64,000 bases of DNA from contig NZ_MSFI01000019.1 in NCBI RefSeq assembly GCF_001975785.1, positions 160,762 through 224,761 of the forward strand, given 5' to 3'. The stretch is from Domibacillus epiphyticus. GTDB taxonomy: Bacteria > Bacillota > Bacilli > Bacillales > Domibacillaceae. Positions 1 through 8,474 of the stretch are shown here, in pieces. A model generated the notes under the pieces. The model did not search any database. It had not been told where the DNA came from and saw only the letters and a program-made list of their open reading frames with translations. The first letter of the stretch is position 1. Each line of letters starts with the position of its first letter. The position numbers were made by a program, and so were the translations under genes.

Positions 1-6
1 AAACGA

Positions 7-36
7 CTGACTCAGAAAACAATGCTTCTGAGTCAG
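7..36 (-). terminator. Rho-independent terminator after tatA
   Basis: An 11-bp perfect inverted repeat (7-17 with 26-36) lies just past the tatA stop on the minus strand. The minus-strand T-run is short and runs to the window edge, so read-through into a further gene such as tatC cannot be excluded. Confidence 0.55.
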
Positions 37-75
37 CCTTCCCTTTACTATTCGTCCGTCCCCTGCATATGTCTA

Positions 76-276
76 TTAAGCAAGTGTTTTTTCTTTTTCT
101 TTTTTCTTTGGTTTTTCTTCTTCGTCATCCGACACAAGATCACGCGTCGATTTTTTAAATTCTTTTAACGTCGATCCGAATGCGCGGCCGATTTCCGGCA
201 GTTTTGAAGGACCGAAAATGATCAATGCAATAACGAGAATTAAAATTAAGCCCGGTACACCAATGTTTTGCAGCAT
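76..276 (-). CDS. tatA: Sec-independent translocase subunit TatA
   Basis: A 66-residue protein with the TatA layout: a short N-terminal membrane helix (about residues 5-20), an [14 protein letters not shown] hinge, an amphipathic helix (about 25-45) and a highly charged Lys/Glu tail. TatA oligomers form the pore through which folded twin-arginine substrates cross the membrane with TatC. The gene starts 12 bp after the phoX stop, and its AAGGAGGAC ribosome binding site overlaps the end of phoX, so the two are co-transcribed. The pairing resembles B. subtilis phoD-tatAd-tatCd, where a phosphatase is encoded with its dedicated translocase. No tatC is visible; it may lie beyond the left edge. Confidence 0.93.
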   Translation of the reverse strand: MLQNIGVPGLILILVIALIIFGPSKLPEIGRAFGSTLKEFKKSTRDLVSDDEEEKPKKKEKEKTLA

Positions 277-288
277 GAAAAGTCCTCC

Positions 289-1932
289 TTAATATTTAAA
301 ACCTGTAATCGCAACGACAGAGGGACGCGGCTGGTTGTCGCCTTTGCGGTGCGGCCACATGCTTGTCGGATTATTCTTGTCTTCTGTTTCCTCGCCTGGA
401 TGCTGTACAGCGAGGAATAGAGTAGTTTCATCATCTGTAAAACAAGGACCTGTCAGTTCCGCCTCAACTGGTGCGGATGCGAATTGGTACGCTTCGCCCA
501 TTGCATCGCCGCTTGTTGGAATAACGAATACGCCGTTATTTTTGAACGTTGAGAAAATGCCTTTGTTGACTGAGCTGGATGAAATGTCCGTTACGGTCCA
601 TAGATTCGCATCGCTGTCGAACGTTAAATTGTCCGGTGCGCTGAAGCCGCTTTGACGGCCGCCGCAAGCGAAAATTTCAAAATCGAATGTGAGTGAACCG
701 AGATCATCGTTATCTTCAAGGAAGCGTGTAATGTGTCCATGCATATTGCCGTGCTTCGCATTGTTTGTATGCGCAATAAATACAGACTTGTCAAACGGGC
801 TGATTTCTACATCTTCCGGACGGTCTGTCGGTGTGGCACCCAGTAAAACGGCAGCATCGTGTGCGTTTACAAGGACATCTGCCTGTGTCTGGAATTTAGC
901 GAGCAATTCTTTATTGTCTTTCGCTGCTGCACGAACTGCTTCGATCGTCAGTGCGACCCATGTTCCTTTTGCCATATTCGCCGCGTACAATGTACCTTCT
1001 TCAAGCAGCTCTGAGTTCGCTTGTTTGCGGGATTTTACATATTTGTTTTTACTGATGAATTTATACACACAGGCATCTGTTTTATCGTCGCCCATATACA
1101 CCGCAATGCGCCCGTCGTTCGTTAAGCCCATCGCTGAGTTTTCATGATGGAAACGTCCGAGTGCTGTATGCTTGCGTGGCGCAAAATTGCTATCAAATGG
1201 ATCCACTTCTACGATCCAGCCGTAATGTGTTTGATTTAAAGAAGCAGCAGCTGACGTGGATTCATAGTTTTCTTCTGCAGACAAGACCGTATTCCAGAGC
1301 GTTTTTCCACCGGAGCAGTTTGCGAACGTACCCTGGACAATGTCGACATTGCCTACAGCCTTTGCCCCGCGTGCCGGACCTGTCAAACGGAATGGTGTAA
1401 GGCCTGTAATGCGGCGTGCATAACGAGAATTTGTATCCATTTTCCAAACACCTTCATCGTCCTGGTAAATTTCAATAATGGATCCACCTTGATTGTAAAG
1501 AAGCTTTTGAATTTGAGCCGCTGAATATTTACCATTTGTTTTTGGCCCTGTTACCCATAGATCACTTGTATACTCATGATTCACCCATAAAAGTCCACGC
1601 TGATTTGAGTTGTTAATTGGGAAAAACATGGTGAAATCATTATTGTAGCCAAATGTATCGCCGGCTTTATTAATGACATCGCCATATGATGCAACAACAT
1701 CATATTTATAGCCTCTTGGCAAAACAAGGTCATCTTTATCAGATGGTTTAATCGGTTTAAAATTTAATCCAGATACTTTTTTCTTAATGCCAAATAAGTG
1801 TGAAGCCGCTTTAGTTCCTTGTGCCTGCGTCTTTGGAGCGAATGAACCGAGCCCTGCAGAGGCAACCGTTAAAGCAGTTACACCTGTTCCAACATACGTT
1901 AAAAATTTTCTTCTGTTTAAATCTTGAGACAT
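289..1932 (-). CDS. phoX: PhoX-family (DUF839) phosphatase, Tat substrate
   Basis: A 547-residue exported protein with a twin-arginine signal (LNRRKFLTYVG, about residues 4-14), a hydrophobic stretch and an A-Q-A cleavage region near 36-38. The mature part shows PhoX/DUF839 traits: PRGYKYDVV early on, WVNHEYT, SAEENYES, GRFHHENSAMG, YMGDD and SAPDNLTFD. Characterised PhoX enzymes are Ca/Fe-dependent extracellular alkaline phosphatases that scavenge phosphate from organic phosphoesters; that is family knowledge. The ATG at 1932 is preferred over an in-frame GTG at 1944 because AAAGGGTGGG sits about 8 bases upstream of it. tatA follows 12 bp downstream. A PhoP-box array lies upstream, so phosphate-starvation control is likely. 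Confidence 0.88.
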   Translation of the reverse strand: MSQDLNRRKFLTYVGTGVTALTVASAGLGSFAPKTQAQGTKAASHLFGIKKKVSGLNFKPIKPSDKDDLVLPRGYKYDVVASYGDVINKAGDTFGYNNDFTMFFPINNSNQRGLLWVNHEYTSDLWVTGPKTNGKYSAAQIQKLLYNQGGSIIEIYQDDEGVWKMDTNSRYARRITGLTPFRLTGPARGAKAVGNVDIVQGTFANCSGGKTLWNTVLSAEENYESTSAAASLNQTHYGWIVEVDPFDSNFAPRKHTALGRFHHENSAMGLTNDGRIAVYMGDDKTDACVYKFISKNKYVKSRKQANSELLEEGTLYAANMAKGTWVALTIEAVRAAAKDNKELLAKFQTQADVLVNAHDAAVLLGATPTDRPEDVEISPFDKSVFIAHTNNAKHGNMHGHITRFLEDNDDLGSLTFDFEIFACGGRQSGFSAPDNLTFDSDANLWTVTDISSSSVNKGIFSTFKNNGVFVIPTSGDAMGEAYQFASAPVEAELTGPCFTDDETTLFLAVQHPGEETEDKNNPTSMWPHRKGDNQPRPSVVAITGFKY

Positions 1933-1980
1933 GACTAGACCCACCCTTTATGTATTTTATTAAACGCCCAATAGCTATAT

Positions 1981-2030
1981 TAGAAAATGTTTGTAAAGGT
2001 TCTATACGATAATTGTTTGAATATTGTTAA
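1981..2030 (-). promoter_or_regulatory. PhoP-box array upstream of phoX
   Basis: Read on the minus strand there are five hexamers in exact 11-bp steps: TTAACA (2030-2025), CAAACA (2019-2014), CGTATA (2008-2003), TTTACA (1997-1992) and TTTCTA (1986-1981), each separated by 5 bp. The Bacillus PhoP consensus is TT(A/C/T)A(C/T)A direct repeats with 5-bp spacers. The first and fourth units match well and the others partially. The array ends about 50 bp before the phoX start. This predicts activation of phoX-tatA by PhoPR on phosphate starvation. Confidence 0.7.
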
Positions 2031-2106
2031 AAAAAGTTTAAGTTATGAAAATATTTGAAACTTTCTTTACGATTGGTCGTACTATTTGGTGAAGAGAGGT
2101 GGTCGG

Positions 2107-2268
2107 GTGAAAGTTTTTATCGGTTCGATTCTTGTTATATTGCTTATCGGAGCTGGTATATGGCTCATGCTGTCGCCTTCGTTTAAAAAGGTCGGGGAGA
2201 CAGCAAGTAAAGTGAAAGATAATTTAAAGGAGGGTCATCATGATGGAAACCGTGAAGAAGAAAAATAA
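2107..2268 (+). CDS. Small single-pass membrane protein, unknown function
   Basis: A 53-residue product starting at GTG 2107, with AGAGGTGG a few bases upstream; a longer reading from TTG 2086 would run through that ribosome binding site. One membrane helix (about residues 3-24) is followed by a Lys/Glu-rich amphipathic tail ending in E-E-E-K. No family was recognised. Its last 29 bp overlap the start of the SPFH-protein gene, whose ribosome binding site lies inside this gene, so the two are probably translationally coupled and may work together at the membrane. Confidence 0.6.
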   Translation: MKVFIGSILVILLIGAGIWLMLSPSFKKVGETASKVKDNLKEGHHDGNREEEK

Positions 2269-3094
2269 AGGAATGAACAAAAAGATGCTTGGCGGTTCGC
2301 TTGTGGCACTTGCTCTTATTATTTGTATTGCTCTTTTCTCCATGTTTATAGAAAAAATTCCAAACGGTTATGTAGGGGTTGTGTACAGTCCGAACGGCGG
2401 GGTGCAGGATGAGACACTTGGCCAAGGGTGGCATCTTGTCGGCCTCTTCGACAAAGTAACAGTTTACCCAGTGCGAATGCAGACGGTTAATTATAAAGAT
2501 ATTCAAGTCGCGACGTCAGATGGAAAAAGCGTAACCGTTGATTTTGCTTATAATTACAGCATTCAACCGGATAAAGTCGTCGATGTGTTTAATAAATTCG
2601 GTCCGGTTGAAGTGGAGCAAATTGAAGAATCCTATTTGCGTACACGTCTGTGGGATGCAGGACGAAAAGGAATAGCGAAATACTCGGTAATTGATACATA
2701 CGGCGAAAAATCATCCGAAGCCGCCGTTGATGTACAAACCCTTTTTTCTGAAGACATTAAAGAGCTGGGTTTCGTTGTAGATAATATGACGCTCGGTGTA
2801 CCGAAGCCGGATAAATCAACCCAGGCTGCCATTAATAAACGGGTGGAGGCTGCACAGGAGCTTGAGCGAAAACAAATTGAATTGAAGATAGCAGAAGCGG
2901 AAGCGCAGAAAAAGAAAATCGAGGCCCAGGGAATCGCTGATTACAATCAGATTATAAAGGAATCGATTTCACCGGAAGTCATTCAAAACAAGTGGATCGA
3001 AAAATGGGATGGTGTAATGCCTAAGGCGACGGGGTCCAATCAGTTGATTCAAATACCAATTGAAGATGCCCCTGCTGCAAATACGAATCAGTAA
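2243..3094 (+). CDS. SPFH/Band 7 (prohibitin-like) membrane protein
   Basis: A 283-residue protein: one N-terminal membrane helix (about 15-35), then an SPFH/Band 7 domain beginning with IPNGYVGVVYSPNGG and continuing through the beta-rich core (about 38-195). A charged coiled coil (about 198-235, rich in E-A-Q/E-R-K) and a short C-terminal segment follow. Such proteins oligomerise on membranes and scaffold other proteins, as prohibitin and flotillin do. No client is evident here. ATG 2243 sits 8-9 bases after AAGGAGGG; an adjacent ATG at 2240 is also possible. It overlaps the preceding small membrane protein gene. A strong terminator follows. Confidence 0.82.
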   Translation: METVKKKNKGMNKKMLGGSLVALALIICIALFSMFIEKIPNGYVGVVYSPNGGVQDETLGQGWHLVGLFDKVTVYPVRMQTVNYKDIQVATSDGKSVTVDFAYNYSIQPDKVVDVFNKFGPVEVEQIEESYLRTRLWDAGRKGIAKYSVIDTYGEKSSEAAVDVQTLFSEDIKELGFVVDNMTLGVPKPDKSTQAAINKRVEAAQELERKQIELKIAEAEAQKKKIEAQGIADYNQIIKESISPEVIQNKWIEKWDGVMPKATGSNQLIQIPIEDAPAANTNQ

Positions 3095-3106
3095 TCTATA
3101 AGCAAT

Positions 3107-3138
3107 AAGCCCTTTGCCACCGGCAAGAGGGCTTTTCT
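3107..3138 (+). terminator. Terminator after the SPFH gene
   Basis: The hairpin AGCCCTTTGCC / GGCAAGAGGGCT (one bulged base) is followed by a T-rich run and lies directly after the stop at 3094. Confidence 0.85.
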
Positions 3139-3269
3139 ATTTCCACGGGTGAAAAATGCTGTTTTTCTGCTAAATGTTTAGATGTTGTTTAATAGAACTA
3201 ATTTATTGGAACGGGATGATTCTAAGATTATGTTAAAATAGAAAAAAAAGGATAAAGGAATGTGTTCGG

Positions 3270-4307
3270 ATGCTTCAATTGAAGAATATACGCAAAAGTG
3301 AGGAGAATAAAGTACTGCTGCCCCCGTTCAGTTTATCTGTATCTGACGGAGAAGTGGCAGCGATTCAATGCAACCATGAATTTCGTAATGAGTTAATGGC
3401 CATTTTAAGCGGTTTGTCTATTGTATCGGAGGGAGCATTATATATAAATGAAACGAAAATCGCACCAGGACAAAAAAAGATGTTTCAACAAATTGGGTAC
3501 GTTTACATGCAGGATGAGCTATATACTCGGCTGTCCGTAATCGAATATTTACGCTTTTTTCAGCAGCTGCATGATGGCAAAGTAAATCTTAACGAATTGA
3601 CCGATTCGTTTGGACTGATGAAGAAGAAGAACGTACGAATTGAAAAACTATCATATTCAGAAAAAGTGCGGGTTCTGACGGCAAAAGCGCTCGTCCATGA
3701 TCCGGACTTACTTATACTTGAGGAACCATTTCAATCTATCGATCTTGAAAGCAAATATATCATTCAACGTGCTGTAGAATCATTTGCCTCTCGCGGGAAT
3801 GTAGTACTAGTTTTGGCAAGTTACCTGGAAAATGCCATGGCGCTTACTGACCAAATTTATGTTTTAAATGAGAGCGGATTAAAACAAAGGGAGATTCAGT
3901 TAGAAAATGAGATGGAAATGGAAGAGGAAGCAATAGAGCGGAAAGAAGACTCTGTCATGTTTCCAAATGCCATTCAAATGAAGATTCCATCAAAACTTGA
4001 GGATAAGTTAGTGCTGTTTCATCCAGATGAGATTGATTATGTGGAGAGCGTGGAAGGTTCTGCGCAGCTTTATGTGCAGGGTGAGTTTTTTCCTTGTTCG
4101 CTTAGTCTTAGTGACTTAGAGGACAAACTGCGACCTTATGGATTTTTCCGATGCCACCGCTCGTTTATTGTGCATTTGCCGAAGGTCAGGGAAGTGGTGA
4201 CATGGACGCGCAACAGTTACAGTCTCATCCTGACGAATTCAGAAAAAAGTTCGATCCCTCTTTCGAAAGGAAAGCTTTCGGAGTTAAAAGAGAAACTGGA
4301 CATTTAA
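3270..4307 (+). CDS. Degenerate ABC-ATPase domain fused to a LytTR DNA-binding domain
   Basis: A 345-residue two-domain protein. Residues 1-205 have the ABC-ATPase fold outline, with Walker B and glutamate LLILEEPF (about 150), D-loop-like SIDLES and a Q-loop region. The Walker A loop is ruined (CNHEFRNEL where GxxGxGKS/T is expected) and the signature LSGGQ is LSYSE, so ATP hydrolysis is unlikely. Residues about 235-345 are a LytTR domain: LFHPDEIDYVESVEG, FFRCHRSFIVHL, and a basic C-terminal strand. LytTR domains bind direct repeats about 21 bp apart, and such repeats lie immediately downstream. It probably regulates the following ABC-2 transporter genes and may sense through the pseudo-ATPase domain. 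Confidence 0.85.
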   Translation: MLQLKNIRKSEENKVLLPPFSLSVSDGEVAAIQCNHEFRNELMAILSGLSIVSEGALYINETKIAPGQKKMFQQIGYVYMQDELYTRLSVIEYLRFFQQLHDGKVNLNELTDSFGLMKKKNVRIEKLSYSEKVRVLTAKALVHDPDLLILEEPFQSIDLESKYIIQRAVESFASRGNVVLVLASYLENAMALTDQIYVLNESGLKQREIQLENEMEMEEEAIERKEDSVMFPNAIQMKIPSKLEDKLVLFHPDEIDYVESVEGSAQLYVQGEFFPCSLSLSDLEDKLRPYGFFRCHRSFIVHLPKVREVVTWTRNSYSLILTNSEKSSIPLSKGKLSELKEKLDI

Positions 4308-4308
4308 T

Positions 4309-4381
4309 TGCTCCATTCAGCTGAAAAAATGCTCCATTCGTGGGGAATATGATGCTTTTCACCTTGATATTGCTGCTTTTC
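4309..4381 (+). promoter_or_regulatory. Two pairs of 21-bp-spaced direct repeats, likely LytTR operator
   Basis: TGCTCCATTC occurs at 4309-4318 and again at 4330-4339, exactly 21 bp apart. TGCTTTTC occurs at 4353-4360 and 4374-4381, again exactly 21 bp apart. All four share TGCT(C/T)(C/T)... They sit between the LytTR-domain gene and the ABC transporter genes, 50-120 bp before the ATPase start. LytTR proteins such as AgrA bind roughly 9-bp direct repeats separated by about 12 bp, that is a 21-bp period. This is therefore a strong candidate operator for the adjacent regulator. Confidence 0.68.
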
Positions 4382-4433
4382 TTTTAAGGTGGGGATATAG
4401 TGGAGACACGATCAGCGAAGGGAGCAAATGAAT

Positions 4434-5263
4434 ATGGAAAACGTAATTGAAGTACGGAATTTAGTTCATCAATTTGGCGTAAAAAGTGTCTTGAAAGGTC
4501 TCGATTTTGATGTGAAGCGTGGTGAGACATTTGGATTTTTAGGACCGAGCGGGTCGGGGAAAACGACGACGATTAAAGTTTTAACATCTCAGCTTATTGG
4601 ATCAAGTGGAGAAGTGCGCGTTTTCGGACAGGCGAAAGCGGATTTGAAACGAATCGGTATTTTAACAGATAACAGTGGTCTGTATGAAAGACTGACCATC
4701 TATGATAACCTGGCACTGTTTTGCGATTTGTATGGGACGGACCGGGCGCGGATTTTAGATGTTCTAGAAGAAGTGAATTTGGCAGGAGAAGAGAAGACAG
4801 TTGTGAAAAAACTGTCAAAAGGGATGAAGCAGCGGGTGACGCTTGCCCGGGCGATACTGCATAAGCCGGATTTGTTGTTTTTAGATGAGCCGACATCGGC
4901 ACTTGATCCGGTGAATCGGACACGTATTCACACGGTGTGCGCCGGTTAAGTGCAGACGGCACTACGATTTTCTTAACAACACATGATATGCAGGAAGCCG
5001 AAGAGCTGTGCAGCCGGATTGCATTTTTGAATGACGGCGAAATAAAAGCGATGAATTCACCACAGGCTCTCCGTCTTTACTATTCAGATGAATCGATTTC
5101 ACTTCATTTAAAAGGGGACAAAACAGTTGTAGTGGAACGTGACGAAGCCGGTGCGGAGCAAATTCAAGCGTACATTGCCAGCGGGGAATTAGTGGCGATT
5201 CATTCAAATGAGCCGACACTGGGAGACATCTTTGTGCAATTAACAGGGAGGGATTTAGTATGA
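4434..5263 (+). pseudogene. ABC-2-type transporter ATP-binding protein, frameshifted
   Basis: A normal ABC ATPase split by a one-base frameshift at about 4935-4940. The first part (to the TAA at 4947-4949) carries Walker A GPSGSGKTT, signature LSKGMKQ, Walker B LLFLDEP and the D-loop SALDP. The second frame carries the H-loop TTHDMQEAEEL and a normal C-terminal end. Adding one base near 4938 would give a continuous H-T-V-x-R-R-L join, so a base appears lost. No slippery heptamer or downstream structure was seen that would suggest programmed frameshifting. Either the gene is inactivated or the read has an error. The start at 4434 is favoured by the AAGGGAG spacing over ATG 4428. The permease gene overlaps its end. 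Confidence 0.75.
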
Positions 5264-5970
5264 ATCTATCAATGAAGCGTGTCGGAGCGATTTTTATAAA
5301 AGACTGGAAAGATTTAAAGCGAAATTCATACGTTTTGTTTACGATTTTTATGCCGGTTGTGTTTGCGGCGTTTATAGGCCAGGTGGGGATGGAAAACTCA
5401 AGCCAGTTCTTGCTCCCGGTAAATATGGCGCTCATCATGAGTGCTGCATTTGTGCAGGCATCGATGGTGGCGGAAGAGAAAGAGAAGAATACACTGCGTG
5501 GATTATTACTGTCACCGGCTTCGACACTTGAGATTTTTATAGGGAAAAGCGTGTTGACGGGCGTTGTGACAATCATTGTTATCCTCTTGTCTATTTTGTT
5601 GAGCGAAGTTCAATTAAAAGGAATTGCACCGCTTTCTATTGGGATTTTCTTTTCACTTATTGCCTTTATTTCCATCGGAACAATGATTGGTCTTCTTTCG
5701 CGAAATGTTATAGAGACCGGGATTGTCGGAATGCCGGTTCTCGTTCTTTTTCTGGGAAGCAGTATGTTGACGCAAATAATTGAGAACAAAACGGTGAAAA
5801 ACGTGTTATCGTTTTTGCCGAATGAACAGCTTTCAGTCATGTCGATTAAGTTGTATGAAGGAGCGGCATTTCATCATGTTTTTGAAAATATCGCGGTTAT
5901 TGCTGCCTGGGCGGCCGCCACTGTTGTGTTGACATTTCTTTTATATAAGAAAAGCATGGCCGATAAGTGA
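5260..5970 (+). CDS. ABC-2-type transporter permease
   Basis: A 236-residue membrane protein with an N-terminal cytoplasmic segment (FIKDWKDLKRN) and about six hydrophobic helices. Between helices 2 and 3 it has the typical ABC-2 feature VAEEKEKNTLRGLLLSPAS, the coupling region that contacts the ATPase. The family exports drugs, lipids or peptides; the substrate here is unknown. It starts 4 bp inside the end of the ATPase gene, behind GGGAGG, so the pair is translationally coupled. If the ATPase frameshift is real, this permease has no intact ATPase of its own nearby. Control by the upstream LytTR protein is inferred from the repeats at 4309-4381. Confidence 0.82.
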   Translation: MNLSMKRVGAIFIKDWKDLKRNSYVLFTIFMPVVFAAFIGQVGMENSSQFLLPVNMALIMSAAFVQASMVAEEKEKNTLRGLLLSPASTLEIFIGKSVLTGVVTIIVILLSILLSEVQLKGIAPLSIGIFFSLIAFISIGTMIGLLSRNVIETGIVGMPVLVLFLGSSMLTQIIENKTVKNVLSFLPNEQLSVMSIKLYEGAAFHHVFENIAVIAAWAAATVVLTFLLYKKSMADK

Positions 5971-6125
5971 TGTGAAAACGCATGGCATCCGCCAGGCTTT
6001 TCCTTTTTATAGAACTATATCCTTGATTTCCTAAAAATGCAGGTGGTTTTTCATTCTTTTTATGGTAAAATTAACTAAGATTGTAGCTTTATGTACGTAC
6101 AAAAAATTTCAGGGAGATACGGGAT

Positions 6126-7580
6126 ATGAAAAAAGCAGCCATGTCAATAATCGCCGTGCTTTTTGTTTTTGGTCTGTTTCAACCGGTACAGGCAGCGGGA
6201 GAAACGGGGTTTTATGACAAAGTGAAGGTAACGCATGCAGATGGCGGCACCGATCAGCCGTTTGTGAAAAATGAAAAATTAATAATTGAACTTGGCTGGT
6301 CATACAAAGGGAGTCCGCCGGATGCATTTACATTGCCGGATGTATTTAAAGTGAGCGAAGATATTCAAAAAACGTTAACAACGAAAGACGGAACAAATGC
6401 TGGTGCAGTAAAGGTAGATAAGAAAACACGCACCGTAAACGTCTCATTAAGTCATACAGATTCATTGGAAGCGGGCACGTCGGGATCGATATTTATCCCT
6501 GTCCTTTTTAATGAAACGAAAGTGAAAGCCGCGGGATCATACGGTGCTGCGTTTACCATTGGACAGGCACCACCTGTTGACGTAAAAGTGACGGTGGTGA
6601 ATGCAGCTGGAACAGGCTCGATGAAAATAGCAGCCATTGATGCATCGACGAAAGCGAAAATGACCGGTTCGGTATTTACTGTTGTGAACGAAGAAGGAAA
6701 AGTCGTTGCTTCACTGACAACGAACAGTGCCGGTGAAGCAATTGCGTCAAATTTGGCATATGGGACATATACGGTTACTCAGACGGCTGCGCCAACAGGC
6801 TATGCAGTTCCGGTTGACCCATGGAAAATCGATATAAATGCAGCCGTTGTGACGAAAGAAGTCGGGCATACAAAATTGACCGGTTTAACGGGATCCCTCG
6901 CCATTACAGTTGTTGAAAAAGGAACAACGACACCGATCAAAGGGGTGGAGTTTGAGTTGAAATCGGACAATGGCCTTTTTGTAAAGACGGTAGTGACGGA
7001 TGCGAAAGGGAAAGCAGTATTAACGGGTCTTGAATATGGAAAATACACACTAACACAAACGAAAACAGCAGAAGAGTACTTGGTGCCTAATGAAACGTGG
7101 GATATTGCCATCGGACGGCAGACTGCTGTTGAGAAAAAAGTTGAAAATCAATTAATCAATGAATACGGCACACTCTCAATCAAGAAAACGGATGAAAAGT
7201 CAGGTGCTGATCTTAAAGGAGCAGAGCTTTCTCTCTATCACTATGCAGGCGACCAGAAACTTGTTGCGAAAGTAGTGACGGATGGTAAAGGCATAGCGGT
7301 ATTTAAAAATTTGGTGCCGGGGAGATATATAATCGAAGAAACGAAAGCACCTGACGGTTATACTCGTTCAAATGAAAAGACTGTCGTGACAATTCAAAGT
7401 GGTGAAACAGTGAATCTCGCTTTGAAAAATACAAAATCCTCTCCAGCTGGAACAACGCCCAAAACAAAATCAGGTACATTGCCAAGAACAGGCGATGAAT
7501 CATCGATGCTGTATATGTTTGGCGGCATGATTTTCGCAGCAGGGGGATTTCTGCTCATGAAAAAAAGGAAGAGTGCGTAA
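6126..7580 (+). CDS. LPXTG-anchored adhesin with three SpaA/Cna-B-type repeats
   Basis: A 484-residue surface protein. A signal peptide (about 1-23) is followed by an adhesin-like beta domain (about 25-155). Three prealbumin-like SpaA/Cna-B domains follow at about 160-238, 255-330 and 345-425. It ends with the sortase signal LPRTG (452-456), a hydrophobic helix and a K-K-R-K tail. In Cna-B domains a glutamate in Y-x-x-x-E-T catalyses an internal Lys-Asn isopeptide bond. Repeat 3 keeps it (IEETKAP), but repeats 1 and 2 have glutamine there (VTQTAAP, LTQTKTA), so only repeat 3 is expected to form the bond. A sortase gene follows 12 bp downstream and is the likely anchoring enzyme. Confidence 0.85.
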   Translation: MKKAAMSIIAVLFVFGLFQPVQAAGETGFYDKVKVTHADGGTDQPFVKNEKLIIELGWSYKGSPPDAFTLPDVFKVSEDIQKTLTTKDGTNAGAVKVDKKTRTVNVSLSHTDSLEAGTSGSIFIPVLFNETKVKAAGSYGAAFTIGQAPPVDVKVTVVNAAGTGSMKIAAIDASTKAKMTGSVFTVVNEEGKVVASLTTNSAGEAIASNLAYGTYTVTQTAAPTGYAVPVDPWKIDINAAVVTKEVGHTKLTGLTGSLAITVVEKGTTTPIKGVEFELKSDNGLFVKTVVTDAKGKAVLTGLEYGKYTLTQTKTAEEYLVPNETWDIAIGRQTAVEKKVENQLINEYGTLSIKKTDEKSGADLKGAELSLYHYAGDQKLVAKVVTDGKGIAVFKNLVPGRYIIEETKAPDGYTRSNEKTVVTIQSGETVNLALKNTKSSPAGTTPKTKSGTLPRTGDESSMLYMFGGMIFAAGGFLLMKKRKSA

Positions 7581-7592
7581 TACGCAGGTAAT

Positions 7593-8234
7593 ATGCTAAG
7601 AAAAGTGATAGCGGTTATTTGTATGATTGCAGCTGCCATAATGATTGCGGCACCATTTTTAAAATATGAGCTGCTTGAAGCGAGCACTGAAAAATATGCA
7701 GCGGTGCGCCTGTCGCCGGAAGAAATTAAAGAAAACAGTGAGAAACCAGCACAATTTGAAATGGAAGCCATTCAGCCGCCCTCTGTATTGGATACAGTGA
7801 TGAATGATAATGAAGTGGAAACGTCTGCGATAGTCGGGCAAATTGACATTCCATCTGTTAATCTCAGTCTTCCAATTTTAAAAGGAACAACAAACGAAAA
7901 TTTGCTCGTTGGGGCGACGACGATGAGGGAAGATCAGTGGATGGGCCTCGGAAACTATGCGCTTGCCGGGCATCATATGAAAAAGGATACGCTTTTGTTC
8001 AGTCCGATATTGCGTGTGGAAAAAGGTGCATTCATTACAGTAACGGATTTAACGTATACATACACATATGAAGTGACCAAATTAGACGTTGTTCATGAAT
8101 CCCGGACCGATATTCTTGAAAATACGGTTGAACCGGTTATTACTCTAGTTACTTGTTATAAATCAGATGAACCGGAAAAGCGGTTTATCGTGCATGGTGT
8201 GCTGAAAAAAACAGAAGAATTCAATAGGAAATAG
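7593..8234 (+). CDS. Sortase (class A-like)
   Basis: A 213-residue membrane-anchored transpeptidase. The N-terminal signal anchor (about 4-22) is followed by a linker and the sortase beta-barrel (about 78-205). The catalytic triad is visible: His127 in LAGHH, Cys188 in TLVTC and Arg197 in KRFIVHG. Sortases cleave LPXTG between T and G and link the protein to peptidoglycan. The neighbouring LPRTG protein is the obvious substrate. The ribosome binding site is weak (AGGTAA), and the 12-bp spacing from the adhesin gene suggests coupled expression. The class is assigned from motif style only; class D is an alternative. Confidence 0.86.
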   Translation: MLRKVIAVICMIAAAIMIAAPFLKYELLEASTEKYAAVRLSPEEIKENSEKPAQFEMEAIQPPSVLDTVMNDNEVETSAIVGQIDIPSVNLSLPILKGTTNENLLVGATTMREDQWMGLGNYALAGHHMKKDTLLFSPILRVEKGAFITVTDLTYTYTYEVTKLDVVHESRTDILENTVEPVITLVTCYKSDEPEKRFIVHGVLKKTEEFNRK

Positions 8235-8262
8235 GACCTGCCTGCCAGGTCCTGTTTTTTAA
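8234..8262 (+). terminator. Terminator after the sortase gene
   Basis: GGACCTG and CAGGTCC form a 7-bp stem followed by TGTTTTTT, overlapping the sortase stop codon. Confidence 0.88.
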
Positions 8263-8474
8263 TTTTGCGTCATCTGAAATGTTCGTGTTTGTTTGCGCTC
8301 AGCCCTGCATTTTTTTAAGCGTTAGTATAATCTGTGTACTCCGGTGAGGTGCTTTTTAAACCAGGATCAATGATTCGTTGGACATTGACATGTTTTAGTA
8401 CGAATCTGTGCCGCCGATGTGTTCCGAATCGGGTTAGGGAAAAAGTAAAATTTTTCTGGATTTTTTCATAAGAT

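Noticed and set aside
4930..4950. Programmed frameshifting in the ABC ATPase
   Set aside because: There is no slippery heptamer, internal Shine-Dalgarno stimulator or downstream hairpin, so simple base loss or read error is more likely.
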